This document shows, one piece after another, positions 12,741 through 22,721 of a stretch of 64,000 nucleotides of DNA. The position numbers and the translations under genes are program-made. This DNA comes from Acanthamoeba sp. SK_2022b (Eukaryota; Discosea; Longamoebia; Acanthamoebidae), in the NCBI GenBank assembly GCA_027943245.1, contig JANDJZ010000150.1, positions 34,218-98,217 on the forward strand, written 5' to 3'. The stretch's first letter is position 1; the number at the start of each line of letters is the position of its first letter. The notes under the pieces were generated by a model. It worked only from the letters and a program-made list of their open reading frames with translations, did not search any database and was not told the origin of the DNA.

Positions 12741-13312
12741 CGACGTTTGGGATACGGCCATGAGCTCTTTTTCTTCTCGCTCGCACACTCTTCTCTTTCT
12801 CCACTCTTCGCTCCCCTTGCGCAGTGTGTGCACACCCGCGGGTGCGTGTGCCGATGTACATCTTCACTGCCCTCCTTTTTTTGCTACAATTATTTATTGT
12901 TTTACCACACTTTTTCTGGGTCTCTAAGGAGGCAGTCAACACATGAGCGACACGCACAGTGACATCTCCCTCCCTCCCCTCCCCGAGCCATTCATTGCCT
13001 TGCGACCTACACGCCGATCGGCGTTAGCCAGGACGTGGCGTCCTGCGTGACCAGAAATGGCGGGCCGGATTTCTGGGGATAAGGCTGCACCGGTGGTGGT
13101 TGACTTTGTTTCTGTGCACAACGCTCACCACCAAAGAGAGAAGGCAATACTAAGCTGAGGTCACCCCATCCCTGCAGTTTCAGGTACCTGACGAACATTT
13201 TTGCAACACGCAAACCGGCAGTGCTGACGCGTGCCGTGCAGCTTCGATCTAATCAAAAGTCGCATTTTCCAGTGCTGATTTTGCTTGATCTTTTTTTTGC
13301 AAGGTTCAGAAG
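12741..13312. other. Intergenic between receptor kinase and second PDI
   Basis: Holds the 3' end of the kinase transcript and the promoter of the PDI gene. A short palindrome lies at about 13009-13020 (cgccgatcggcg), and next to it a segment containing gacgtggc, which superficially resembles the core of an ER-stress element. That is only suggestive. No gene is supported here. Confidence 0.45.
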
Positions 13313-15389
13313 ATGGCGAAGAACAGTTCCGCGCTGCCCCTGGTGTTGTGGGTGTGCTTCATTGTCGGGCTGGTGCTGCCCTCGCTCACTCTGGTCATCT
13401 CCGCCGAGGAGGCCGACGGCAGCTACCCCTGGGGAGAGGACGGCCACAACGCCCACGCTTCCCTCTTCGACGAAGATAATAGGGTCGACCTTGACGAGAG
13501 CGACCTCGAGTATCTGCAGACCGTCGAAGAGGACGCCGCCACAGGGCGCATGACCGCCGGGCAGATCCTGGAGCAACTCAAGGCCAGGAAGGAACGCCAG
13601 CAGGAGCAGCCTCGCGCCGCCGCGGACGGGCAGGCCGATGCAGTGGCAAAAGAGGGCGTGGTAGCGCTGACCGGCGAGTCCTTTGACGACGCGCTGCAGA
13701 GGTTCCCCTACGCCTTCGTGGAGTTCTACGCTCCGTGGTGCGGCCACTGCAAGAAGCTGGCGCCCGAGTTGGAGGCCGCCGCCCGCGAGCTCGCGTACAC
13801 CTCCCCTCTCTGTCACACACGAGCATGTGAGTGACTGATCCACTTGGCTGCTCTCTTTTGATGACGGCGGATATCACGCGCTATGTCGTGTCTCCAGCGA
13901 TCAGCCGGGAGTGCTCATCGCCAAGGTCGATTGCACCGTGGAGGAGGCGCTCGGTCGCCGCTTTGACGTGCGCGGCTACCCCACCATGAAGTTCTTCCGG
14001 TACCGCATCTCGCAATTCGGCCTCGGGAGCACCCGCTGCTTCTTCTCGCTAACGCATTATTCTCGTGCGTGGCCAGTCACGGCAAGTACCTGATGGACTA
14101 CGAGCTGGGCCGGACCGCCGCAGGTATGCTCACCGCGCTGCCGCACTCCACTCCCACTTTGACCTACGGTCTACTGCGCGGTGTGACGGGATGGGGGTGG
14201 GTGGTCTATGGCGCAGACGTGGTGGCTTTCATCAAGAAGAAGAGCGTGCCCACCACCGTCGTTCTCAACACGGCACAGGAGCTGAAGGGCTTCTTGGATG
14301 CTCATCCGACTGCGCTGATTGTCTACGCCGAGCCCAATTCTGATGGTTCATTCCCTTTACTCTCTCCTTTCCTTCGCTTCTCTAGCACGAAACTGACGTG
14401 CGCCCTCTCCGATCTCGCTAAACAGCGGTCCTCGGCGTTCGCGATGCTGCCGACCAGGCCGTCGTCGAGGGCTTTGCCTTTGGCGAGGTTTCCAGCCCCG
14501 AGCTCATCAAGCAGTACGTTGACCACTCGTTCCGTTCATCGAAGTTGCCGAAGCCCTCAACAACCACGTTGACGCTCTTTCTTTCTCTCTCTTCCGCGCC
14601 CGCCGCCACAACAGGCTCGGCGAACAAGCGGACACCGTCAAGATCTACAGGAGCTTTGCCCCCAACGAGCCGCACGTTTTGCGCAATCCCACCTCGGCTT
14701 CGATTCTGGGCGCCGTTCTCGCTCATGGTTTCCCCTATGTGGTATGGATCGAGCGTTTCTTCCCCGGCTCACTGGCAAGCCCATTACTTGACTTTATTTT
14801 TGGGGTTTTGTGGTGCTCATCGGCTTGGATGACGGGTACACAACAGGACAACGGGCCACAGGCCTGGGACAGAGTGATGAGCCGCAAGGTTCCCATCATC
14901 ATCCTCTTCGTCGATATGGAGGCCGAGGGCGTGCAAGACGTCATGACCTGGTTCACCCAGCTCGCCAAGGCCAACATCAACCGTTTCAGCTTCATCTACG
15001 CTGGGTGCGCTCTTCCTCCTTCCATCACAGCCCGTGCGCTAGTGTATGTTGGGGATCGACAAGCATGCATGGCAAGCGTGTCAAGCGTGGTCTCATCTCT
15101 TTCTCCACAGCGAGGAGTTCCACTCGCGTCTGTCCTCTCTGGGCGCCAGCGGCGACATCATCCCCACGATCGGTAGTCATCGCCTCTCCCCAACACTTCA
15201 CTGACAATGTTTAGCTTACTCGTCGTATGTTGGGTTTGGGTTTGTGGTAGTGGTCGTTGACGCCGAGACTACCAAGAGCTGGCCCTTCGACGAGACCAAG
15301 GAACTGAATCGCGAAAACGTCGAGGCCATGCTCCACGGTTCGCCACGCTCGCCCATGTTTCCCTCTACTGACCGACTGACTGACTGGGC

Positions 15390-15479
<90 letters not shown>

Positions 15480-16253
15480 CGCGCGCGCGTGGCTTCTGTG
15501 TCCTGTGCCGGCGCTAGGTATCGTCGACGGCACCCTGCGGTCGCACTACACTTCGGAAAAGCCGCCGGTGGACAACTCTGGCGATGTGCTCGTCGTGGTG
15601 GGCGATACCTTTGAGGAGCTGGTCCTCAATAACGACAAGGACGTCCTCGTGGAATTCTATGCTCCCTGTGTGCCTCTCCCTCCACCACTCTTAACGGGAC
15701 AGCGGTGCCGGGGCCAAGGGAAGTAACTCGCCTCTTTGTGTGTGTGTGGGGGGGGGACAGGGTGTGGCCACTGCAAGCAGTTGGCACCCACCTGGGAGAA
15801 GGTCGGCCAACACTTTGCCAAGCAGGGCAAGGTCATCGTGGCCAAGATCGATGCCTCGGCCAACGACAACCCGGCTGTGGTCGTCCCGGTACTGACGAGT
15901 TCTTACTTCCTCTTCTTATTCTCGGCTGGCTCGCTTTGGCGAGCGTTGCTCGGCTCACGTTCTCGGTGGCCACGCAGGCCTACCCGATGATCTACCTGTT
16001 CGCGGCCGGCGACAAGGGCCACCCGATTGAGTACACGGGCCTCACCCGCAACGTCAACGACTTCATCAAGTTTGTCGAGGAGAACGCGACGTGAGCCTTG
16101 CCCACTTATCACACTCAGAGCAACCAGTGCTTATCTCACTCTCACCTTTTCCCACTGGCCAGCTATTTCAAGGACGAGCGCAGCAGCGACCACGATGACG
16201 CAAGCGGGTCTCGTGCAGACGATCACCACGCCCACGACCACGACGACCTGTAG
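13313..16253 (+). CDS. Protein disulfide isomerase-like protein with HDDL tail
   Basis: ATG 13313 ([20 protein letters not shown]) opens a signal peptide. An unusual acidic extension of about 90 residues ([20 protein letters not shown]...) precedes domain a. Domain a has [20 protein letters not shown], then [20 protein letters not shown] in the next exon. The b/b' part includes [20 protein letters not shown] and [20 protein letters not shown]. Domain a' has its CGHC split by an intron: VLVEFYAP, then [16 protein letters not shown] after the acceptor at about 15760. The C-terminus is HHAHDHDDL with TAG 16251-16253. HDDL differs from canonical KDEL/HDEL but may still act in ER retrieval. Both thioredoxin sites look competent. 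One intron carries a 100 bp GT/GC tract. Confidence 0.92.
15391..15490. repeat. Intronic (GT)n(GC)n tract, alternating purine-pyrimidine
   Basis: About 80 bp of GT dinucleotides run directly into about 20 bp of GC dinucleotides, lying inside an intron of the second PDI gene (donor after LH at about 15337, acceptor before GIVDGTLRS at about 15517). Perfect alternation over 100 bp is the classic Z-DNA-prone composition. Confidence 0.95.
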
Positions 16254-16383
16254 TATTTTACGCCCCCAAGAGGCTAAATATCTGTAGTCGTTTTTTTTTG
16301 AGCACTTCTAAGAATAAATCACAGCTTTGACAAACAAAGAAGAAGAATCAAGAAAGAATTATTTGCATAGTGTACTAGCTTGC

Positions 16384-19300
16384 ATGGAAAGAGAAAGGGA
16401 GCCTGCCGGAGAGGCCTATACTATCCTGTCCTGCACGTCGCAGGACTTGGAATCGCACCCGGCGAAGGCGGTGAAGAATCCAACGGCTACCACATACTGG
16501 CAAACGGAGACCCCCGAGAAGAAAGCGGCACTCGAGCTCGCTCTCGCCTCACCCGTTCACATCAAACGCATAGTCATCGGTACGCAAAATCTTGATTTAA
16601 TTCATAACTATAATACCTTTATTTTTAAATGTTTATGTTTGTATTTTTTCCAGGTAATGCGGGGGCGGCCTTTGTAGAAATACTGGTGGGGAAGAGCACC
16701 TCACGCCCGGTGGACTACCAGGTCCTGCAACCCATCAAGCCCCTCTGTACCATGAGCGAGAGCAAGTCGGGAGCCAATAGGTGCGCTCAAGTGTTCATTC
16801 GCGTTGCAGTCCCATTCGTGTAGCGGCGCTCAGCGCTGCTCTTCCACCTCTTCACAGATATGGCGGCTACTCGTTCGCAGACAAGTTTGAGGCTAACGTA
16901 GCCAAGCAGACGTGGGACCGAATCAAGGTGCGGCCTGTCAAGTGGTCTCTCTCTAACGGTCTCCGCATCGCCTCATGCAAACACCACCTTTGTGCAAATG
17001 ATCAGATCATCTGCACTCAGCCTTGGAACGTCGGTCCGCTCGGTCTGTCATTTGTGATCATCAACCCCGCCACCGACGTGTCTCATCTGCTGGTAATGGC
17101 GAGCTCAACAACCCAATAGGTCCAACACCAGCGGAGTGTGAAATGTTAATGATACCTATGGCTCTTTTCTCGTGGCGCAAGCAGAAGCCAACCGGCAGCG
17201 CGAGCGTTCCGTTCAAGCCGATCACGACGACGGCCGTTCCGACAGCTACGACCGCGCCAAAACCCACCAAGCCCGTTGGCAGCGATAAGGTGACGAGGGA
17301 CGAGAAGAAGGACGATGGTGTCGTGCCGCTCAACAAGCTACTGGTGCGTACCAATCCGCGCCCGGATAGTTGTTGACAGGCGCACGGCTACTCTTACACG
17401 TTTGAGAAACGCTACACAACGCAGGCGGGAGTGACTTTCGTGATCTCAGGCATCTTGAACCCCGAACGAGGTGCGCACGCCTTTGCCGTTTGTTCTCTCG
17501 TTCTCGCTCCTCTGCTAACGTATGTTGGTTTGTTCTGGTCTGGTCTGGGGTGCAGCTGACCTGCGCGACAAGGTGCGTGTGTGCCGCTGCTCGCAACCAG
17601 TCCGCGATTTATGGGGCTAAAGTCGATTCCATTCACTCTCGAACACACCACGTACACTCAGGCCACGAAGATGGGGGCCAAGTACCAGGCCAATTGGGAC
17701 AGCAAGGCGACTCATCTTATCTGCGCGTTCCAGGACACGCCCAAGTACCGTGAAGTCAAGGGTAATCGCCCCCCCCCCTCGCATATGCTTTTACCTGCGA
17801 CCTGGCCCTTATTGTCGCTCGTATCTCAGGGAAGGGCGGCATTATCGTCAAGCCACAGTGGGTGCGTCCTGCGCAGCGTGTGACGGCCGCTCGCGTCGTT
17901 CTAATTTGACCAATCTCATCTTTGGATTTTTACGCGCAGATCACGGAAAGCTTTGCCCAGAAGAAGAGGCTCCCCCTGACCAAGTACACCTTCGAGAAAG
18001 GTGATCCACTGCCCCCTCTCCCCTCTTCACTCGTTATCGCTTTTCACCCTCTTAGTTGATGACCGATTGACTAATATACTAATATAAATTAATCAATATC
18101 CAATAAAATACACATACGTGGTGCTTGCCAGTTGCACAAGCCCCGGAAGAAGATGAGTGCGAGGCGGAGAAGTATGGTAACAAGAAGGACGGTGGCGCTG
18201 CCCCAATGGAGGCAGAAGACGAGGACGATGAGGAGGAAGGGCTGCTGGACAGAAGGAAGGCTAAGAGCCGCGCGCCGGCGCCTCTGTCAAAGGTCGGCGG
18301 TGTGGTCGTGAAGGAAGACGACAGCGACACGGAGGAAATGGACGAGCTCGACCTCGGACCCACGCTCCCCATCGGCTTGCCTGCTGTCGAAGCGCAGCAC
18401 TATGGAGATGACGACGAGGATGACATGCTCCCCACGCTGCCCATTTCTCATGGCTACGACGCTACCGGGGTGCCTGCAGGCGCAGTCAAGCCCAGCGCCA
18501 AGGTGAGCGCCAAGAGCGACGCCAACGATGAGGACGAGGAGGAGGGGACCGAGGAGATCGACGAGTCAGAGCTGCTGCCCACGCTGCCCATCTTTGAACA
18601 CCCGGCCCAAGTTAAGAACGCTCCAGCAGACGCGAAAACGAAAAAGTACGAAAGCGGCACGCAGCCTGAAAAGGAGCGCAAGAGCGAAAGCGAACACGAG
18701 GACGAGGACGAGGACCTCTACGATCTGCCGACGCTGGCCGTGGGGGAGGACCTGGGTCACGGCGCCGGAAAGAGCGATGCCTGTCAAAGCGACACCGAGG
18801 AAATAGAGGAGGAGGACGACCTCAACGCCACACTTCCCATCCCCGAGTACACCACCGCGCACCAGACGTCAAAGAGCACGTCGGCGCCCAAGGCGGTGGA
18901 GAAAGCGGTCGGCGGCGACGAGGAAGAAGACAGCGGCACGGAGGAAATGGACGAGGTGGACCTCTTGCCGACGCTCCCTATCACCGCCGCTTCCGCCCCA
19001 GCCTCGGGAAAGCGGAAGAGGGAAATCAGCAAGAACGAAGAAGGGGAGGACTCGAGCGGCACCGAGCCGCTGAGCGATGTGGACGCGACAGCGGTTGGTG
19101 GGTACACGAAGGAGAAGAGCGCTACATCCACGGTTACGGCGCCCCCGAGTAAAAAGCACAAAGCCGACGCGACCGCCAATGCTTCGCCGGGCGCTTCCGC
19201 GAAGGGAAGCGAACTGCTGGGCAAGCTCTGTACGTGAGCAACCCTCCTCCGCCTTTCTCTCTCCCCAATAACGCTCGATCTCATGGAATTACATGTGGAC

Positions 19301-19853
19301 CGACACATCGCCAGTCGCGGTCCATCCATTGCCTGACTTTCTCGATGGCGTAAACGTCTTCTTCCACGGCAAGGTAGCCTCCTCCGTCCTTACTCTCCTT
19401 TGATATGGTGGGCGACATGGGGGTTGTTTGTTAACCAACCTACCCGGTGTACATGTGCCACGATCCAGTCTTTCGACGCCGACATGCGCCAATTGCTGCA
19501 ACGATACGTTGTCGCATACAAAGGACGGGTGTCGGTACGTGTTTATTATCGTCACCGAACAGTAGTAACGTCTCACTCACTCAGTTTTGTGAGACAGCCC
19601 TACCTGTACGAAGACGTTACGCACGTGATTACGACGGATGACTGGGAGAAGGGCTTTGAGCGTGCCTGCAAGGTTGTTCCCATTACGGCTTCTGTTGTGT
19701 TGCGCGTCCCCTCACCCAACGAGCGAAACGCACACGGGCAACCACGTACAGGAGCATCCCGGTCTAGTAATCGTGCGGCCGGAGTGGATTCTCGAGTGTC
19801 ACCTCCAGCAGAAGCACGCCCACGCGGCCCCTTACTGCGTGTCGCCTCAATAA
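16384..19853 (+). CDS. XRCC1: XRCC1-like single-strand-break repair scaffold
   Basis: ATG 16384 (MEREREPAGEAYTILSCTSQ); the frame upstream has only TTG. The N-terminal domain matches XRCC1-NTD: SCTSQDLESHPAKAV, VIGNAGAAFVEILVGKS, SESKSGANRYGGYSFADKF, WDRIKIICTQPW and GPLGLSFVIINP. In animals this domain binds DNA polymerase beta. A Thr/Lys-rich linker leads to BRCT1 (VTFVISGILNPERADLRDK, LGAKYQANWDSKATHLICAF, PQWITESF). A long acidic repeat linker follows (18125-19235). BRCT2 is split over three exons: FLDGVNVFFHGK, VVAYKGRVSPYLYEDVTHVI, HPGLVIVRPEWILECHLQQK. It ends VSPQ and TAA 19851-19853. The domain order NTD-BRCT-linker-BRCT is that of XRCC1, which assembles PARP, PNKP and ligase III partners at breaks. 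Partner binding in the amoeba is inferred. Confidence 0.92.
18300..19100 (+). repeat. Acidic TEExDE...LPTLPI repeats within the XRCC1 linker
   Basis: About seven imperfect copies of an acidic patch followed by a TLPI-like box. Clear copies are DSDTEEMDELDLGPTLPI, DDEDDMLPTLPI, GTEEIDESELLPTLPI, SDTEEIEEEDDLNATLPI and DSGTEEMDEVDLLPTLPI, plus weaker YDLPTLAV and SSGTEPLSDVD. Spacing is irregular (roughly 60-170 bp), so this is a protein-level repeat rather than a fresh DNA tandem array. Confidence 0.9.
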
Positions 19854-19919
19854 CAGTAAAACCTTCGGTTGTGGAAGTGTGTTGGCGCGGATGTGCTGCG
19901 TTACGGTGTCGACAAGCAA

Positions 19920-20001
19920 GACGACGTGGCCGAGTGGTTAAGGCGGTAGACTAGAAATCTACTGGGGTCTCCCCGCGCAGGTTCAAATCCTGCCGTCGTC
20001 G
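19920..20001 (+). tRNA. tRNA-Ser (anticodon AGA)
   Basis: An 82-nt class II tRNA. The acceptor arms gacgacg and cgtcgtc are perfectly complementary, with discriminator g at 20001. The A box is tggccgagtgg and the B box ggttcaaatcc. The anticodon stem gtaga/tctac encloses a loop with AGA at 19953-19955, and the long variable arm (about ggggtctcccc) is typical of serine tRNAs. There is no intron. It lies 66 bp downstream of the XRCC1 stop on the same strand. Confidence 0.97.
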
Positions 20002-20009
20002 ATCTCCCC

Positions 20010-20013
20010 TTTT
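20010..20013 (+). terminator. RNA polymerase III terminator of the tRNA gene
   Basis: A run of four T residues begins nine bases after the tRNA 3' end, the usual Pol III stop. Confidence 0.8.
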
Positions 20014-20705
20014 CCTTCCAGCTGTACCGATAGAGAAGACGCCAAATCTGATTTTGGCTCATTTGCTCCTGCTTCCTCTCCAAGTTGGTGACAGCAACTT
20101 CTCTCCTCTTTATGTACTTGTGGCCATGCACCTTTAGATCATGGAAAAGATCTTATATGCTGGGAGGAGAACAAAAGGACAACAAGGTAATATTACCACT
20201 TCTGGAATGTAAGGCATGCCGTTTACCTGGCCTCTCAGCTTCTCAATGTACAAGAAGGGAAGGGTAGTAGGATGCAGGTTGAGCACATGGGCAACACTGG
20301 CAGTGTTGTCAGAGGTGTCTGGGCACTTTACCACAAACTGGCTGGACAAGTGGGTTTGGGACAGGGCCACAACAAGAGTGGTTGCAATTAGTGGTACCAT
20401 CTTCAGAGGGAGGCCAATTGCCTTCGTGAGTCAGCTACTTCAGGATGCAACATGCCAACCAGCCATTTGGCAGCAGTTACAGATGAAGCTGCACACTTTT
20501 GAGTGAGAGCTGCAATGCAAGGGGCATCTCGCCTGGCAGTGGCAATGGTGGTGGCAGTGGAGTTGGCAACTCCAGCAACTCAAGGGGCTGGGATAGGAGT
20601 GGGCCACCCTAAGGTCATTGGTTCTACAAGGGCCACCAAGGAGGAAGAGCAAGGAGCAGGCAGAGGATGCAGATCACCAGCATCAGGAGCAGTGACAGCT
20701 GCCCC

Positions 20706-20861
20706 ATGTACATGGAGGTTCTTGTGCATGGGTGGAAGTGATGGGCATGCATTGACACTGGCGTGGGTGTATCCATTGTGGCAGAAGGGGTGCCACAGGA
20801 GCTGGGTGAGAAGGCAGAAGTGTGGCCCTACCATGGCCCGTCTTTGCATGGTATGGGTAAG
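20706..20861 (+). pseudogene. Retropepsin-like aspartic protease relic
   Basis: In one frame, beginning at codon 20706, the peptide MEVLVHGWK is followed by a stop (20739-20741), then WACIDTGVGVSIVAEGVPQE and, after a further stretch, LHGMGK with a stop at 20862-20864. The IDTGxxxS core preceded by a VxVxG strand and followed downstream by an (I/L)xGxG-like turn is the layout of retroviral/retrotransposon aspartic proteases. It is broken by the internal stop and clearly not functional. The match is short. Confidence 0.45.
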
Positions 20862-21996
20862 TAGGAGCTGCTCATGCACAGTAGGACCATGGAGGTCTGG
20901 ATGGCCTCATTGAGTGACCAGTTGACTTAATGGTGGTTGTGGAGATTGGTGGGCAGAAGTTGTCAACAGGGTCACCAATTCAGCCTCTTCACAGTATAGC
21001 CATTCTGTCACCTTCATTCATTTGACACTGCACATGAACCATCTGTATATCCCAGAGGTTGTGTACACAAGATGTTGGATCACCACCACCTGGTTGCTGC
21101 ATACCAGCTGATATGTTGCAGAGCACGATGTCAAACATTGGCTTAGATCTGTAATGCAATGTTGACCTTACACCCCGCCCCTCTGGGATGCAACAATGAT
21201 GAGCCTGACCACCTTCAATTGGTGTGGTATGTGCCCATGCCTCATCCTTGTGTTCTTTAAAACTTATCATTGCTGGTGTGCAGACACCTATGGCGTGGTG
21301 CTCATGACAAATCCCATTGAGATGGGTGGGCTGATCTCTCTGCTCACACATGAGCACAGCCAGTGGCAGCTTCTGCAAATGGTTTTGGGCACTTACACAT
21401 ACATGACCATCTAACCATCTGTTTATCCATTGCATACATGTACATGATGTTGCTTCCAGCTCTGTATGTCATCTGGAGAGGTCACATGAACAAGTCCTAC
21501 ACTTTCAACATCAACTGCGACCTTGGTCAGGATTTGTCAAGATCCCAAAACTGCAGGCCTATGAGAAAAATAGTGCCATCAAGAAGTGGAGCCCCTCTTG
21601 GACACCTCTATTTCCCCAAGTCATTCAACCAAGTATGCCCCTTCAACACTTGTATTCTCATTTCCTTCTCTATGTGAGGGAACAGGCTACCAGTTCTACA
21701 AGTACCTTCTGCAGGCCTATATGACTCTGGCTTCTCCTGAAAAGTGCAGTGTCCTTTACTACCATCCTCTTCATGGAACTCCAATGATGGCCTGCTATTA
21801 GCTTAATTACAGCTTCCCCATCCACACATCTGCTCTCAAGCCAGCCAAACCTGAGTGCAAGCTCATCAACAACTCCAACTAGGGTATGCTGCTGCCCAAT
21901 GCATCTTCCATGAATTTCTTTTCACCACAATGGAGAGATAAGTGAAACCTAAAAAACAATGCAAAGCTGACAATATCACTGTGTACATGTATGTGA

Positions 21997-22638
21997 TGCC
22001 AGGAACGCTCTTTGCACCCACCTTCTTCAGAACCTATGCACAAGCTTTCCCATTCAAGCTCTGATCATTCACCAGAAAAGCACAAGAAGCACCACTGGAG
22101 CACCCACAACAATGACTTTCAGGAGATGTGCAGTGGCAAGAAGAGGGAGAGGACTCCTTCCCCATCAAGGGAGAAGGATGCTTGGGGAAGCAAGTCCCAA
22201 AAGCGCCATTCATCTTCCTCATCCTCATCCTCTTCTTCCACTTCTTTCTACAAGCACCATGATAGGGAGGAGGAGGATCTCTTCAACAAAGATGAGCCTG
22301 AGACCTCCCTGTCTAAGAGGCAGTTACAGGCCAACATCACCCAGGTACAACACTACCCCTTGTCCATACTCAACAATTTTGTTGGCCATGCAATTTATCA
22401 GCCTCACCTTCCAGGCATAAGCACTCTGGCAGAGACCCCTCAGGCCACCCTATTGAATTCTCTGTATTCTATGTGTGGTCCTGCCATCTGCCATGATCCA
22501 GACCCCCAGATCCTTGTATGCGTCTTTTTCCCCAGTACCTTCACCTCCTCCCTGATATTGGTACAACCATTGACAAAAGAGGGTGGCGGGCCCGCCCAGC
22601 CCAGGGTAGACGTGGCTGCTGACTTGGCCACAAATTGA
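21997..22638 (+). other. Open frame in the retroelement-like block, product unknown
   Basis: About 210 codons without a stop. The first in-frame ATG is at about 22034 (MHKLSHSSSDHSPEKHKKHH). The product is His/Lys/Ser-rich at first (KKRERTPSPSREKDAWGSKS, a poly-Ser run, then YKHHDREEEDLFNKDEPE), then ordinary. It recalls the low-complexity basic part of Gag-like or RS-like proteins but matches no family I can name. It could be a remnant of the mobile element or a separate decayed gene. Confidence 0.3.
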
Positions 22639-22721
22639 ACAGCTGTTTGACCACACAAATTCCAAACTTTTCGGCGTGTTTTTATTTTTTTTAATACAAA
22701 GAAAGGCCTCGAAAGAAAGCC

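Larger units (their letters stand above)
20020..22680 (+). mobile_element. Degenerate retroelement-like block next to tRNA gene
   Basis: This 2.6 kb block differs from the rest of the window. GC is visibly lower, there are no recognisable introns, plus-strand frames run 60-200 codons between stops and frameshifts, and codon use is unlike the neighbours. One frame contains a retropepsin-like core (20706-20861), preceded in the same frame by a short basic segment with a GHQGGRARSR string that could be a decayed zinc knuckle (about 20613-20660). A 21580-21800 stretch (PLGHLYFPKSFNQ, GYQFYKYLLQAYMTLASPEK) also looks formerly coding. I could not identify reverse transcriptase, integrase or terminal repeats. 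The position just past a tRNA gene fits integration habits of tRNA-targeting retroelements in other amoebae, which is inference. Boundaries are approximate. Confidence 0.5.

Noticed and set aside
13000..13060. Possible ER-stress (UPR) element upstream of the second PDI
   Set aside because: Only a gacgtggc-like core is seen, without the CCAAT-N9-CCACG arrangement; too weak to call.
13253..13843. 196-codon minus-strand open frame opposite the second PDI
   Set aside because: Overlaps the signal peptide and domain a of a strongly supported PDI; no homology seen.
15244..15726. Plus-strand open frame of alternating Val/Cys through the GT tract
   Set aside because: The GT repeat lies between a good donor and acceptor that restore the PDI frame; the Cys/Val string is intron read-through.
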